Shown: positions 40,630-48,913, counted from the stretch's first letter. The stretch: DNA of 64,000 nt from Paenibacillus sp. FSL A5-0031 (GCF_001956295.1 NZ_MRTD01000003.1:402147-466146); one strand, 5' to 3'. Numbers and translations: made by a program. The notes: generated from the sequence alone by a model not told the origin.

Positions 40630-42393
40630 TTGTCGACGAATAAAACACCGAATTTACTACTTAACGACTGGGCGGGCCCCGACCGTGTTATACGCGAGGA
40701 AATGAACGTTAACTTCCGTAAGATTGATGAAGTGGTGGGCGGACATACTACGCAGTTGGCGGATACTACGTACGGAAGTTTTATTCAAGAGGATGACGTA
40801 TCGAAAGCAAAGGCATTGATTGAAAATAACAAGTCCTTTAAATTCGCTATTCTTGGAGATTCCACTAAAGCAGGTGTTGGTTGGCGGTTCGGGTCTGTTG
40901 ATTCTGGATACGGAGAATGTGGGGATATCGACCGACCAACTGCTCCTGAAATATTTTTTCTCAATTTACTTAGAGGTAGTAGATATTTTATTAAACCGTC
41001 TGCAGCATTAGGCGGGACTGGTGTATTAAGTAAAAAAGGTTCTGTAACAACATATGTTAGTTCAACCGCAACTTCAATAAATTGGGACAGATACGTATTG
41101 ACGTATGGGGTAGATGGTCAACCGACTAGTATACCTTTAAAATTCAAACATGCTCCGATCAAACGAACTAAAATAGGTGTTTATTATTTAGCACGAACGT
41201 CGGACGGTGCAGCAAAGGTGGATATAATTTGTAATGGAGTGACTACATCAATAGATAGCTATAAAGCACCTCAAAACTTTGGTGCAGTCACAGGGATATC
41301 GCAGCAAGGATTTACTTTGTTTGTGGCAGAGGTTACAATCCCATCCGACTCAGACACATTTGACTTAATTGTCAATAATGTAAGGGCAGGTGGTAGTCCT
41401 ACGGCTGGATCGCAAGGGACCATTAATATTGTTGGATTTTTCTACGGAGAACCTCCGCAATTTAAAAATTTATCCATCCGAGCTACTACTTTAAAAAATA
41501 ACACCACTCAAAACCAATCTAAAGGAGTAACAACATCAGAGCGCCTACAAAAATCTTATGCCTTTGGTGCGAATGTTTTTTATATAGGTTGGGGAACAAA
41601 TGATGCTAATTTGGCTGGAACATCTGCTGCAGAATTTGGGGTAGATTTGAGAACAAGAATTGATGAAATAAGGCAAGCTTCTCCGGGTGCTATTATCATT
41701 TTGGATTCAGCATACCCCGGCACCCAAGGCACTTATACCAATGTTGAGCATTTTATTGAAGCTAAAAAGGTAGCGTTAGAGAAGAAATGTTCTTTCTTTG
41801 ATAATTCAAACATTTTAAAGAAATTTGCTGTTGCAGAGGTTATTAATGACTACGTTCATCCAAATGAGTACGGATATAAAGTGACTGGCGAAGGAATGTC
41901 TTACCTATTTGGCATATCAGCTAGCTCTGAAGTGGATGCAAAAGAAAATTCCAACTTTCTTATTAACATTTCGGCACAATCAACAGGAACGGTTGCTTCG
42001 ATTTCTGCTGCTGGTGGAGAAGGCGATTTTACAAATGTTGATATAAATTTATTAACACTTAATTTCAATGTCTTAAAATCAAACCTTGTTGTTACCGCGA
42101 AATTGACTCTTGATAACCCTACTAATATGACGGATACTCGATTTTTAATGATTGCAAATTATTACACTGGAGAAAACCAAACAGGTACAGCAGTACAAGA
42201 AACATTAGATGCAGCAAGGTTTAATGTGGTATATCCAACAAGTGATGCATTTGCTCGTCAAGCGGTTGTTCAGATGTTAGCGCATAAAGATATTTCGTCA
42301 TATAAAAGCGTGAAGATTACGATTCAAGGGAAAAATTACAAATTATCAACTGCTGGATATGCTTCGAAAGTAGTAGCGACACAACTAGATTAG
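40630..42393 (+). CDS. Tail fibre with SGNH/GDSL hydrolase domain
   Basis: 587 residues from TTG 40630 (GGGAGGTTACG upstream). The first ~55 residues are phage-like (TPNLLLNDWAGPDRVIREEM, NVNFRKID) and attach to the baseplate. From about base 40800 the DNA turns AT-rich and encodes an SGNH hydrolase: FAILGDSTKAG (nucleophile Ser), YIGWGTNDAN and a C-terminal DYVHPNEYGYKV (Asp/His). Such domains remove acetyl or acyl groups from surface sugars. A C-terminal ~150-residue beta domain follows. The sharp composition switch marks a swapped host-range module. Confidence 0.85.
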   Translation: MSTNKTPNLLLNDWAGPDRVIREEMNVNFRKIDEVVGGHTTQLADTTYGSFIQEDDVSKAKALIENNKSFKFAILGDSTKAGVGWRFGSVDSGYGECGDIDRPTAPEIFFLNLLRGSRYFIKPSAALGGTGVLSKKGSVTTYVSSTATSINWDRYVLTYGVDGQPTSIPLKFKHAPIKRTKIGVYYLARTSDGAAKVDIICNGVTTSIDSYKAPQNFGAVTGISQQGFTLFVAEVTIPSDSDTFDLIVNNVRAGGSPTAGSQGTINIVGFFYGEPPQFKNLSIRATTLKNNTTQNQSKGVTTSERLQKSYAFGANVFYIGWGTNDANLAGTSAAEFGVDLRTRIDEIRQASPGAIIILDSAYPGTQGTYTNVEHFIEAKKVALEKKCSFFDNSNILKKFAVAEVINDYVHPNEYGYKVTGEGMSYLFGISASSEVDAKENSNFLINISAQSTGTVASISAAGGEGDFTNVDINLLTLNFNVLKSNLVVTAKLTLDNPTNMTDTRFLMIANYYTGENQTGTAVQETLDAARFNVVYPTSDAFARQAVVQMLAHKDISSYKSVKITIQGKNYKLSTAGYASKVVATQLD

Positions 42394-42425
42394 TACACTA
42401 TGGTCATACTACGTAGCAAAACACT

Positions 42426-42457
42426 AAGCCTTCGGACTCTCTCCGTTGGCTTTTTTC
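42426..42457 (+). terminator. Terminator after the SGNH fibre gene
   Basis: AAGCC / GGCTT stem (42426-42430, 42448-42452) followed by TTTT. Confidence 0.65.
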
Positions 42458-42484
42458 GCATTTTAACGTAAAGGAGCTTACACA

Positions 42485-43309
42485 ATGGTAACGTTACCCA
42501 GCGGCATCAAAAAATACGAAGCGACCGATAACGCAACGGTCGACAATTTTAACGTTAACGCGGATTTACTAGACGCGAAAATAACGAAGCTTGACGGAAT
42601 CGCAACGGGCGCCAATAACTATACGCACCCGGCGAATCACCCGCCGTCTATTATCGCGCAGGACGCTAGTAACCGTTTTGTGACGGATGCCGAGAAGGCG
42701 ACATGGAACGCTAAAGCGAGTACGGCAGTCGCTACTACTTCGGTAGCCGGTCTTCATTCTGCGGCTGACAAATCGAAGCTGGACGGAATTGCGGCTGGCG
42801 CGAATAACTACGTTCATCCTGCGAACCATCCGCCGTCGATCATTACGCAAGATGCGAGTAATCGCTTCGTAACTGATACGGAAAAGTCAACGTGGAACGC
42901 GAAGGCATCAACGGCCGTGGCGACTACGGGCGCTAACGGACTCATGAGCGCGGCAGATAAAGCGAGGCTCGACGGGCTCGATTGCGTAATAGGCACGTAT
43001 ACGGGTAACGGCGTTGGTGTACGGTCTATTGCTTTAGGGTTCACTCCAAAGTATTTAATAATACTGTTAGAAAATATTACGACCACAGTCGGAGGCACCA
43101 CCCCGGCAGCGACAATAGGCAGAGCAGAAACAGTTAACGGTGGAGCAGGAATTGTTGCGTGGAATGGGATATATGCGAATATTATTGATTCATCCACGAC
43201 CCTTTCGATTGTCTCCAATGGGTTTAACGTTTCTAACTCCGCGGCTGACTATCAAATTAAACAATTCAATTGTTCAGGTTCAGTATATCGCTATATCGCG
43301 TACAAATGA
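42485..43309 (+). CDS. Tail fibre with two tandem ~64-residue repeats
   Basis: 274 residues, AAGGAGC upstream. The shaft has two copies of a unit: LDGIATGANNYTHPANHPPS ... NRFVTDAEKATWNAK ... GLHSAADKSK (about residues 38-101) and LDGIAAGANNYVHPANHPPS ... NRFVTDTEKSTWNAK ... GLMSAADKAR (about 102-165). These units are common in Firmicute phage fibres. The C-terminal ~110 residues (TYTGNGVGVRSIALGFTPKY) look like a receptor-binding tip. The two repeats are nearly the same protein but very different DNA. Confidence 0.85.
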   Translation: MVTLPSGIKKYEATDNATVDNFNVNADLLDAKITKLDGIATGANNYTHPANHPPSIIAQDASNRFVTDAEKATWNAKASTAVATTSVAGLHSAADKSKLDGIAAGANNYVHPANHPPSIITQDASNRFVTDTEKSTWNAKASTAVATTGANGLMSAADKARLDGLDCVIGTYTGNGVGVRSIALGFTPKYLIILLENITTTVGGTTPAATIGRAETVNGGAGIVAWNGIYANIIDSSTTLSIVSNGFNVSNSAADYQIKQFNCSGSVYRYIAYK

Positions 43310-43320
43310 GGAGGGATAGA

Positions 43321-43653
43321 ATGATCGTACATGCAGACGGAGGATACGAAATTGGCTCGTGGTTAACGGCCGATACGTATCCGGATTCGTATTTTATCGA
43401 AGATGAAACGGATTTAGCAGCGAAGATACTCGCGCGCTATCCGTACTATACGCTCGACATCGTTGACGGCGCCCTCATTGACGTTACACCGCGCGATAAG
43501 ACTCCGGAGGAAGAGGCGGCCGAGAGCGCACCAGCACCGAAGTCGCCGGAACAAATCAGCATCGAAACGTTAGAAGCCGAAAATACCGCCCTTCAATCAC
43601 GCCTAGCTGACGTAGAACTCGCGCTAATCGAAATATTCGGAGGTGTTGCGTAA
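43321..43653 (+). CDS. Tail-associated protein (XkdW-like position)
   Basis: 110 residues from ATG 43321 (GAGGAGGG upstream). Begins IVHADGGYEIGSWLTADTYP; an acidic linker (EEEAAESAPAPKSPEQ) leads to a C-terminal coiled coil (LEAENTALQSRLADVELALI). One-base overlap with the next gene. Likely a fibre-assembly accessory. Confidence 0.6.
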   Translation: MIVHADGGYEIGSWLTADTYPDSYFIEDETDLAAKILARYPYYTLDIVDGALIDVTPRDKTPEEEAAESAPAPKSPEQISIETLEAENTALQSRLADVELALIEIFGGVA

Positions 43654-43835
43654 TGAGTAATTTTCCCGCATACAAAGCGCGAATTTACGCTAACGGTACA
43701 ATTACGAAGCATAGTTACGGTGAAGGCACGGTAGTCGAAATCGTCGCGTCGTACGGATTGAGCGCGGAGGATTCGGCGTTAATACTTGCGGAAGTTTACG
43801 CAAAGCGGCCGGACTTGGCGGAGGTGGGGGCGTAA
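43653..43835 (+). CDS. xkdX: XkdX-like small tail protein
   Basis: 60 residues located between the fibre accessory and holin genes, as XkdX in PBSX. Begins SNFPAYKARIYANGTITKHS. Overlaps both neighbours by one base. Confidence 0.55.
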   Translation: MSNFPAYKARIYANGTITKHSYGEGTVVEIVASYGLSAEDSALILAEVYAKRPDLAEVGA

Positions 43836-44062
43836 TGGAATCGGACATCATCAAATACTTTCTTACGCAAGGGCCGTTCGCGGTCCTTTTTGTTTGGCTA
43901 CTATTTTCATCGCGCAAGGATTCACGTGACCGTGAGCAATCGTTAATGAACGAAAGCCGCGAACGCGAAAGTAAACTGCACGATATACTCGATAAATTTA
44001 GTGATAAATACGACTTAATCATTACGGAGATTCGCGATATTAAATCACGCATTAAGGAGTGA
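43835..44062 (+). CDS. bhlA: BhlA/UviB-type holin-like protein
   Basis: 75 residues: one N-terminal membrane segment (FLTQGPFAVLFVWLLFSS), then a charged coiled coil (SRDREQSLMNESRERESKLH) typical of BhlA/UviB proteins. GGCGGAGGTGG upstream. First gene of the lysis cassette. Confidence 0.82.
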   Translation: MESDIIKYFLTQGPFAVLFVWLLFSSRKDSRDREQSLMNESRERESKLHDILDKFSDKYDLIITEIRDIKSRIKE

Positions 44063-44067
44063 ACGAT

Positions 44068-44307
44068 ATGGAAGACGTATTACAACTCGCGGCATTAGTC
44101 GCAGCTTACGTAGGTGTAGCGCGCGGCTTCGGACTTGGTGATAAGTGGACGCATATAGCTGCGTTGATAGTCGCGGCTGTTTTCGTGCTTATTCCGCAGA
44201 ACATGCAGGACGCGGTTACTACGATTTCGGTCGTAGGTTTAACGGCAAGCGGCGCGTATCACTATACGAAGAAACGGAGTGTTGACGATGACACTTCCGG
44301 TAAATAA
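44068..44307 (+). CDS. Phage holin
   Basis: 79 residues from ATG 44068 (AAGGAGTG upstream). Two to three hydrophobic segments (VLQLAALVAAYVGVA, IAALIVAAVFVLIP, VVGLTASGAYHY) and a charged C-terminus. It overlaps the endolysin start by 20 bases, so they are co-translated. Forms the membrane lesions that release or activate the lysin. Confidence 0.75.
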   Translation: MEDVLQLAALVAAYVGVARGFGLGDKWTHIAALIVAAVFVLIPQNMQDAVTTISVVGLTASGAYHYTKKRSVDDDTSGK

Positions 44308-45697
44308 ACTACGCGCCTACAATACGGATATTCGTTACTTCATTTTGCCCGCGGCTGAGTACGCTATAAGCGCAGTTGGGCGTGGCGGCGCAAAGCCTTC
44401 CGTATTAGCGCGCGAAGCTAACGCCGATGTCGCAATTAACTTTCCCTATTTCGGTGGTTCAGCGCTCTACGGCTATAACATCGTAAAAGGTAGCGTATCA
44501 AATACGGAAATCCCGAAGACGGAGAAGCGCACGGAGTTTTACGGAGTCGGCGGCAAGTATACGATCGGTGACGCGGAAGGTCGCGCGGTAGACTTCGCGG
44601 TTCAAGGGTCGCCGGTGCTTCTCCGCAACAAAGCGATCGTAATAGCGGAATCGGTCGCCAACGATCAAACGGGCGCCGACATCGTTAATGGGCGTGCACA
44701 ACGGACTGCGGTCGGCATCCGCGCAAATGGCGACGTCGTATTCGTTGTTGCGGACGGCCGCGAACTTAATAACGACGGGTTAACGCTGACCGAATTAGCG
44801 ACGGTTATGCGCGATAAACTAGCGTGTGTAGATGCAATCAACGGAGATGGTGGCGGCAGTTCGATGCTGTACGCGAACGGTGCGATAGTCAATAACGTAG
44901 ACGAACGCGCTACGGGATGCGCACTAATTGCGAAGAAGAAAGTGGTAAGTAACGTGACGAAGAAAATCGTAATCGACGCAGGCCACGGTCCGAATACGGC
45001 AGGCAAACGGTGTCCCGACGATTCGATGCGTGAATTTGCGTTTAACAGCGTAGTGGCGCGATATGTTCGCGACGGTCTGGCTGCGTATGAAAACGTAGTT
45101 ACGAAGTTTACGCATGATGATACCGGAAGTCGCGACGTACCGCTGGAAGAACGCGTTAAGGTTGCGAACGATTGGGGCGCGGACGTCTTCGTATCTATTC
45201 ACGCCAATGCGGCCGGCGATACGTGGAGTACCGCGGCTGGTATCGAAACGTTTACGTCGAAGGTAGCTTCCGCGACATCTGGTAAATTGGCGGCAGCCGT
45301 TCAGAAAGCGTTGATCAGCGCTACGGGTCGGAAGGATCGCGGAGTTAAGGCGGAAGACTTCTACGTAGTCGCGAAGACGAAAATGCCCGCGATACTAGCG
45401 GAATGCGGATTCATGTCGAACGCGGAAGAGGCGGCGCTACTCAAAACGGACGCTTACCGTAAGAAAGTCGCAGCGGCTATCGTGAGCGGAATTGCGGAAG
45501 TGTTTGCGTTGAAAAAGAAAGCGGAGGTGGCGCCAGTGAGTACGGATAAAGTAACCGTAATCGTCAACGGTAAAAAGATCGCGGATGGTAAAATCGAAGC
45601 CGGCGTCACATACGTTCCAGTACGTGCGGTCACGGAAGCATTCGGCGCAAGTGTTGCGTGGGATGGCGCGAGTAAGACGGTAACTATATTGAAATAA
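44288..45697 (+). CDS. Endolysin: phosphodiester glycosidase + amidase_3 + copper-amine-oxidase-like domain
   Basis: 469 residues from ATG 44288. Residues ~1-210 are an NAGPA/phosphodiester glycosidase domain (AVQGSPVLL, RTAVGIRANGDVVFVVADGR, AINGDGGGSSMLYANG). Residues ~220-395 are a zinc N-acetylmuramoyl-L-alanine amidase with metal ligands in VIDAGHG, DVFVSIHANA and AILAECGFM. The C-terminal ~65 residues are a copper-amine-oxidase N-like domain (VTVIVNGKKIADGKIEAGVT ... VAWDGASKTVTIL), a wall-anchoring module in Paenibacillus secreted proteins. The amidase cleaves peptidoglycan; the target of the glycosidase domain is unknown. Confidence 0.88.
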   Translation: MTLPVNKLRAYNTDIRYFILPAAEYAISAVGRGGAKPSVLAREANADVAINFPYFGGSALYGYNIVKGSVSNTEIPKTEKRTEFYGVGGKYTIGDAEGRAVDFAVQGSPVLLRNKAIVIAESVANDQTGADIVNGRAQRTAVGIRANGDVVFVVADGRELNNDGLTLTELATVMRDKLACVDAINGDGGGSSMLYANGAIVNNVDERATGCALIAKKKVVSNVTKKIVIDAGHGPNTAGKRCPDDSMREFAFNSVVARYVRDGLAAYENVVTKFTHDDTGSRDVPLEERVKVANDWGADVFVSIHANAAGDTWSTAAGIETFTSKVASATSGKLAAAVQKALISATGRKDRGVKAEDFYVVAKTKMPAILAECGFMSNAEEAALLKTDAYRKKVAAAIVSGIAEVFALKKKAEVAPVSTDKVTVIVNGKKIADGKIEAGVTYVPVRAVTEAFGASVAWDGASKTVTILK

Positions 45698-45703
45698 ATA
45701 CAA

Positions 45704-45727
45704 AACCCCGCTAATTACAGCGGGGTT
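45704..45727. terminator. Bidirectional terminator at the end of the late operon
   Basis: Perfect 9-bp stem AACCCCGCT / AGCGGGGTT with a 6-base loop; A run on one side, T-rich on the other. Ends the endolysin transcript and the convergent gene at 45743. Confidence 0.85.
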
Positions 45728-45742
45728 CGTTTTATTATGTTT

Positions 45743-46429
45743 TTATGGCTGAAGTGCGTCATGGTCGGTATGATTACGAATATAATTTGCAAACTCAATT
45801 GCTGTTTTTTTGTTATGTCTTCCGTCATAAGTTCCAGAGTCGAGATTATAGTCGGAGTATTTTCCGAAAATTACGAATGAACCATTAAACTCTCGAATTA
45901 CAGGACGGGCGCTTTCATCTAAAGGTTGTTCATTGCCATCTTCGTCGCTACCATAATATCCATAATCCCATATCGACCTATCTACATATTCTCCAGGGCT
46001 CAACTCGCATACTTCCTCATAGCCGCCAGATATGTGATCGTATACTCCTGAAGGATCAAGTTCCCTCGTCTCCAATCTAAAATAGTAGAATTGCGAGTCG
46101 GAACCAAATGGATAGAAAGTAAGGCTCTCTGGTTTTACTATAGTAGTGGACCCATCACTTAAAAGTTCGATACAATTTGCTTCAACCGACAACCTCGATC
46201 CGGTGAGATCAAAACCGCCACCACGAGGGCAAAACACATGGTTAGTGTTTTTTACTTTGGCGAGGATGTTTAAAGTTTCAACAATATCATTGCTGTTATT
46301 CCATGTTTTTTTACTAACAGGCACGCCAGAAAATATTGAACTAATGATACTTGACCAACGTTCGCGTCCATCATTAATATTTTGCATTCTATTCGCGATC
46401 ATTTTTGCTTTCTCTTCTTCGCTGTACAT
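45743..46429 (-). CDS. Cargo gene, unknown (228 residues)
   Basis: AT-rich, minus-strand gene in the accessory region at the right prophage end, next to the Abi-alpha gene. The product is acidic and aromatic-rich (FYYFRLETRELDPSGVYDHI, GYYGSDEDGNEQP); no motif recognised and no membrane segment. Upstream DNA (46440-46500) is very AT-rich and may hold its promoter. A defence or superinfection-exclusion role is only suggested by location. Confidence 0.5.
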   Translation of the reverse strand: MYSEEEKAKMIANRMQNINDGRERWSSIISSIFSGVPVSKKTWNNSNDIVETLNILAKVKNTNHVFCPRGGGFDLTGSRLSVEANCIELLSDGSTTIVKPESLTFYPFGSDSQFYYFRLETRELDPSGVYDHISGGYEEVCELSPGEYVDRSIWDYGYYGSDEDGNEQPLDESARPVIREFNGSFVIFGKYSDYNLDSGTYDGRHNKKTAIEFANYIRNHTDHDALQP

Positions 46430-46515
46430 ATAAAACCCCCTAATTTTGGTATAAATATATAGTACTATTATTATTTCAATAATTGAACAAAAATTATTAT
46501 AACGGAGTAATCACG

Positions 46516-46540
46516 AAAAGGGCGGTCAATTCAGCCGCCC
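46516..46540 (-). terminator. Terminator of the Abi-alpha gene
   Basis: GGGCGG / CCGCCC stem (46520-46525, 46535-46540) with a U run on the minus strand (46516-46519), 9 bases past the stop. Confidence 0.7.
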
Positions 46541-46548
46541 TCCTTACG

Positions 46549-47370
46549 TTATAAACTCGACGAAGCCAATATTCGTCCTTCGATAGTACGTGGCAAATCT
46601 ATAACACAAGCGCTTATAAACTGTGTACCGTAATCTGTAATTTGATAGAAACCTTTATCATAAGATACCTCCCAACCTTCGTCCGGTGTGAAAGTGTATC
46701 TAGGTCCATGTGCTTCGTCTATTTTAACATACCTGTCCAAGTCTGTTATTATCTTATCATAGCCTCCTTGAATAATACCAAGACTAGATAGGTTGTCAAA
46801 ATACAATGGAAAATTTTTAGGGAAATTCAAACAAAAAGCATCGATAGCTGCTACGTGCCGATATGCAATTTTATAGCTGTCGGTGTTTATATATTTATAC
46901 TGAATTAAAGGAAATAATGTTCCATTCTTATAGCAGGATAAATTATCTAAGATTTTTGCTTCGTCTTCTGAGAGATTTTTTATTACATTTATGAAGCTAG
47001 GGTGTGCCATATGTACTGTTCGTAAAGTTGCGGATTTAACTAGAAGCCTAACAAATAAACTACGTAATTCATCGTTGTTTGTGTAAGGCAATTGCTCCAT
47101 AATCGGTACGGATATTTCAGAAGGAGAAGGTATGATATCATTTTCGCTTGTTGTTGAGAGTTCTTCTGCCATTAATTTTATTGATTTTTCAAAATTAAGT
47201 CTTGCTTTCTCGCTTCTAAGTTTAATTGGCAAAGTCAATGAATACCCAAATTCAGTTAGTGTTTCCAAAGCTAAACCGATTTTTCTAGCGGATGGTTGGG
47301 CTATATCCTCATAAAGGACATTAATATCCGGAAGTTTATCCGCAAATTTTGAGATATCAATATTTAACAT
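46549..47370 (-). CDS. Abi-alpha family protein (DUF4393), putative abortive-infection factor
   Basis: 273 residues with the DUF4393 pattern: VLYEDIAQPSARKIGLALET, LPIKLRSEKARLNFEKSIK, PSPSEISVPIMEQLPYTNND, ELRSLFVRLLVKSA, MAHPSFINVIKNLSEDEAKI. The Pfam family is named for abortive-infection protein alpha of Lactococcus. AAGGGGGA upstream of the ATG. AT-rich, own terminator and on the repressor-side strand, so probably expressed in the lysogen to block other phages. The mechanism is not established for the family. Confidence 0.78.
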   Translation of the reverse strand: MLNIDISKFADKLPDINVLYEDIAQPSARKIGLALETLTEFGYSLTLPIKLRSEKARLNFEKSIKLMAEELSTTSENDIIPSPSEISVPIMEQLPYTNNDELRSLFVRLLVKSATLRTVHMAHPSFINVIKNLSEDEAKILDNLSCYKNGTLFPLIQYKYINTDSYKIAYRHVAAIDAFCLNFPKNFPLYFDNLSSLGIIQGGYDKIITDLDRYVKIDEAHGPRYTFTPDEGWEVSYDKGFYQITDYGTQFISACVIDLPRTIEGRILASSSL

Positions 47371-47539
47371 AACTAATTCCCCCTTGAAATTTCACCGTCG
47401 AGCGTAGAATCACTATCCACATATATTCTGTAATTTTAATATTTTTGTATAAGATCTATCGAAATGTTATTCGACATTAAGTAAAAGTTTCCTGCGTTAA
47501 GCCAGTAACATAGGTTAGTGAAAATCAAAAAAGTGAAAA

Positions 47540-47566
47540 GCGCCATACCCGTGTTAGATATGGCGC
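47540..47566 (-). terminator. Terminator after the right integrase
   Basis: GCGCCATA / TATGGCGC stem (47540-47547, 47559-47566), followed on the minus strand by a short U-rich stretch. Confidence 0.65.
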
Positions 47567-47574
47567 CGATAGCG

Positions 47575-48606
47575 TTAATTAAACCGTAATCTGCCGCGTT
47601 TCTTTTCGTTACCTTGATCGAGTAAGCTCGTAACCGGTGATGCCTTATCGTGTTGCTCGCGTAAGTCTGTTCCGGTATAGCGGACGTATACTTGCGTCAT
47701 ATTTAACGAAGTGTGGCCGAGTATGCGAGCCAATGCGATCGGATCGCCGCCACCGCGTAGGAATTTTACGGCCATATAATGGCGGAAAGTATGAGGCGAA
47801 ACACGCGCGCCAGTAACTCCGACTCTCTTAGCGTAGAGCTTCAGCATTTTCGCAAATGTATCGCCGAAATAACGTTCGCCAAACTGAGTAAGCCATAAAT
47901 AATCGTTTTCCTCAACGTTCATATATTCGATGAGTTTTTCGATTTCTTTAACCGTACGTTGAGATAATGGAATAACGCGCGTTGTCTTCGTTTTTGATAC
48001 TTCGGCTCGAACCGTAACTTGGCGCAGCTTAAAATCGATATCCGATATTTTTAAACTTGTTAACTCTTTTACACGTAAACCGCCGTCAATAAGTATAAGC
48101 ATCATGCAATAGTCGCGATGACCAGTATAGACGCGTTTATTGGGCGCTGATAATAGCTTTAATACATCCTCATCCGTAAACAATTCGAACGTCTCTTTTT
48201 CTTCTTTTTGGTAGTTAATCGCGTCTAAAGGAGAGTGTGTTAAAACGCGTTCCTTCATTAAATAGTTGAAGAATACTTTAATGTTTCGGATAGTATTATT
48301 TACGGATCGAGGAGACAGTCCTACCTTACCGTTAGGACTCGTAGGATGATCGTCCCAGCTAACCTTCTCGTACGTAAGATAATGAATAAATTCGCGCATG
48401 GTATCCGAGTTTAATTCGGAGTCGTTCCGTGATTCAAACCATTCGCGAAATTGCTTAAGTGATTGCGCATATGTGGCGATCGTTTTCGGCGAGCGCTTCT
48501 CTACTCGTTTGACTTGGAGATAACGTTCAATCTGTGTTTTAAAATCAAATTTAACGTTGCGACCTCGTTTTGAGGCAAACGTATACTTCGGGTTATTACG
48601 GATCAT
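47575..48606 (-). CDS. int: Tyrosine recombinase/integrase next to attR
   Basis: 343 residues. N-terminal core-binding domain (QIERYLQVKRVEKRSPKTIA, FFNYLMKERVL) and a complete catalytic domain: Arg in GGLRVKELTSL, Lys in SKTKTTRVIPLSQ, HTFRHYM, His in LGHTSLN and Tyr in MTQVYVRY. GGAGGCG upstream of the ATG. Located 134 bp from the attR core, the common place of an integrase. It is related to, but clearly different from, the attL-side enzyme; either may be the main integrase. Confidence 0.93.
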   Translation of the reverse strand: MIRNNPKYTFASKRGRNVKFDFKTQIERYLQVKRVEKRSPKTIATYAQSLKQFREWFESRNDSELNSDTMREFIHYLTYEKVSWDDHPTSPNGKVGLSPRSVNNTIRNIKVFFNYLMKERVLTHSPLDAINYQKEEKETFELFTDEDVLKLLSAPNKRVYTGHRDYCMMLILIDGGLRVKELTSLKISDIDFKLRQVTVRAEVSKTKTTRVIPLSQRTVKEIEKLIEYMNVEENDYLWLTQFGERYFGDTFAKMLKLYAKRVGVTGARVSPHTFRHYMAVKFLRGGGDPIALARILGHTSLNMTQVYVRYTGTDLREQHDKASPVTSLLDQGNEKKRGRLRFN

Positions 48607-48739
48607 TTATCGGACGCCTCCATAGCGTTGAATTTTCGCTAACCATTCCGATAAACATACGCGAAAATTTATTGCAATGGCGAGTAGCTGAACGTCTGAA
48701 TGTGCGCCACATAACGGATTAGGCTCCGTACCCTCCGAG

Positions 48740-48808
48740 CTAATAGCGAGTTTATCGCAATGGTGGCTGATAAGCTGAGGATTGAGCATAAAGTTAGCTG
48801 AACGTAGA
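48740..48808 (+). repeat. attR: 69-bp copy of the spo0A 3' end
   Basis: Identical to 3171-3239 but preceded by phage DNA, so it is not part of any working gene. Host DNA resumes at about 48809. A 60-codon frame on the minus strand across this copy (to 48789) is a by-product and not a gene. Confidence 0.95.
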
Positions 48809-48913
48809 AGGGAGAATCGTTAAAGGAAAACTCGTAGTTCATAACTATCCGTAATCTAGTTATTGTGTGATTTCATACCTTTCAACTAGGTCATCTTAAA
48901 TCGATATGATTTG

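Larger units (their letters stand above)
3171..48808. mobile_element. Prophage (~45.6 kb, PBSX-tailed myovirus type) integrated in the 3' end of spo0A
   Basis: The element is bounded by a perfect 69-bp direct repeat of the spo0A 3' end. It carries two tyrosine recombinases, a repressor/operator region, an early region, terminase-portal-capsid genes, a contractile tail, a lysis cassette and cargo genes. All core morphogenesis genes from small terminase to endolysin are present and open, so it could be inducible; induction itself cannot be judged from sequence. Base use differs from the host flanks: core phage genes are rich in CG dinucleotides (ACG, GCG, CGT codons), while cargo genes are AT-rich. 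Confidence 0.95.

Noticed and set aside
42485..43309. Diversity-generating retroelement acting on the tail fibre
   Set aside because: No reverse transcriptase or template repeat is present, and the differences between the two units are mostly silent and not adenine-directed.
48607..48789. Minus-strand 60-codon ORF ending beside the right integrase
   Set aside because: It runs antisense through the attR copy of spo0A and has no ribosome site or protein-like composition.
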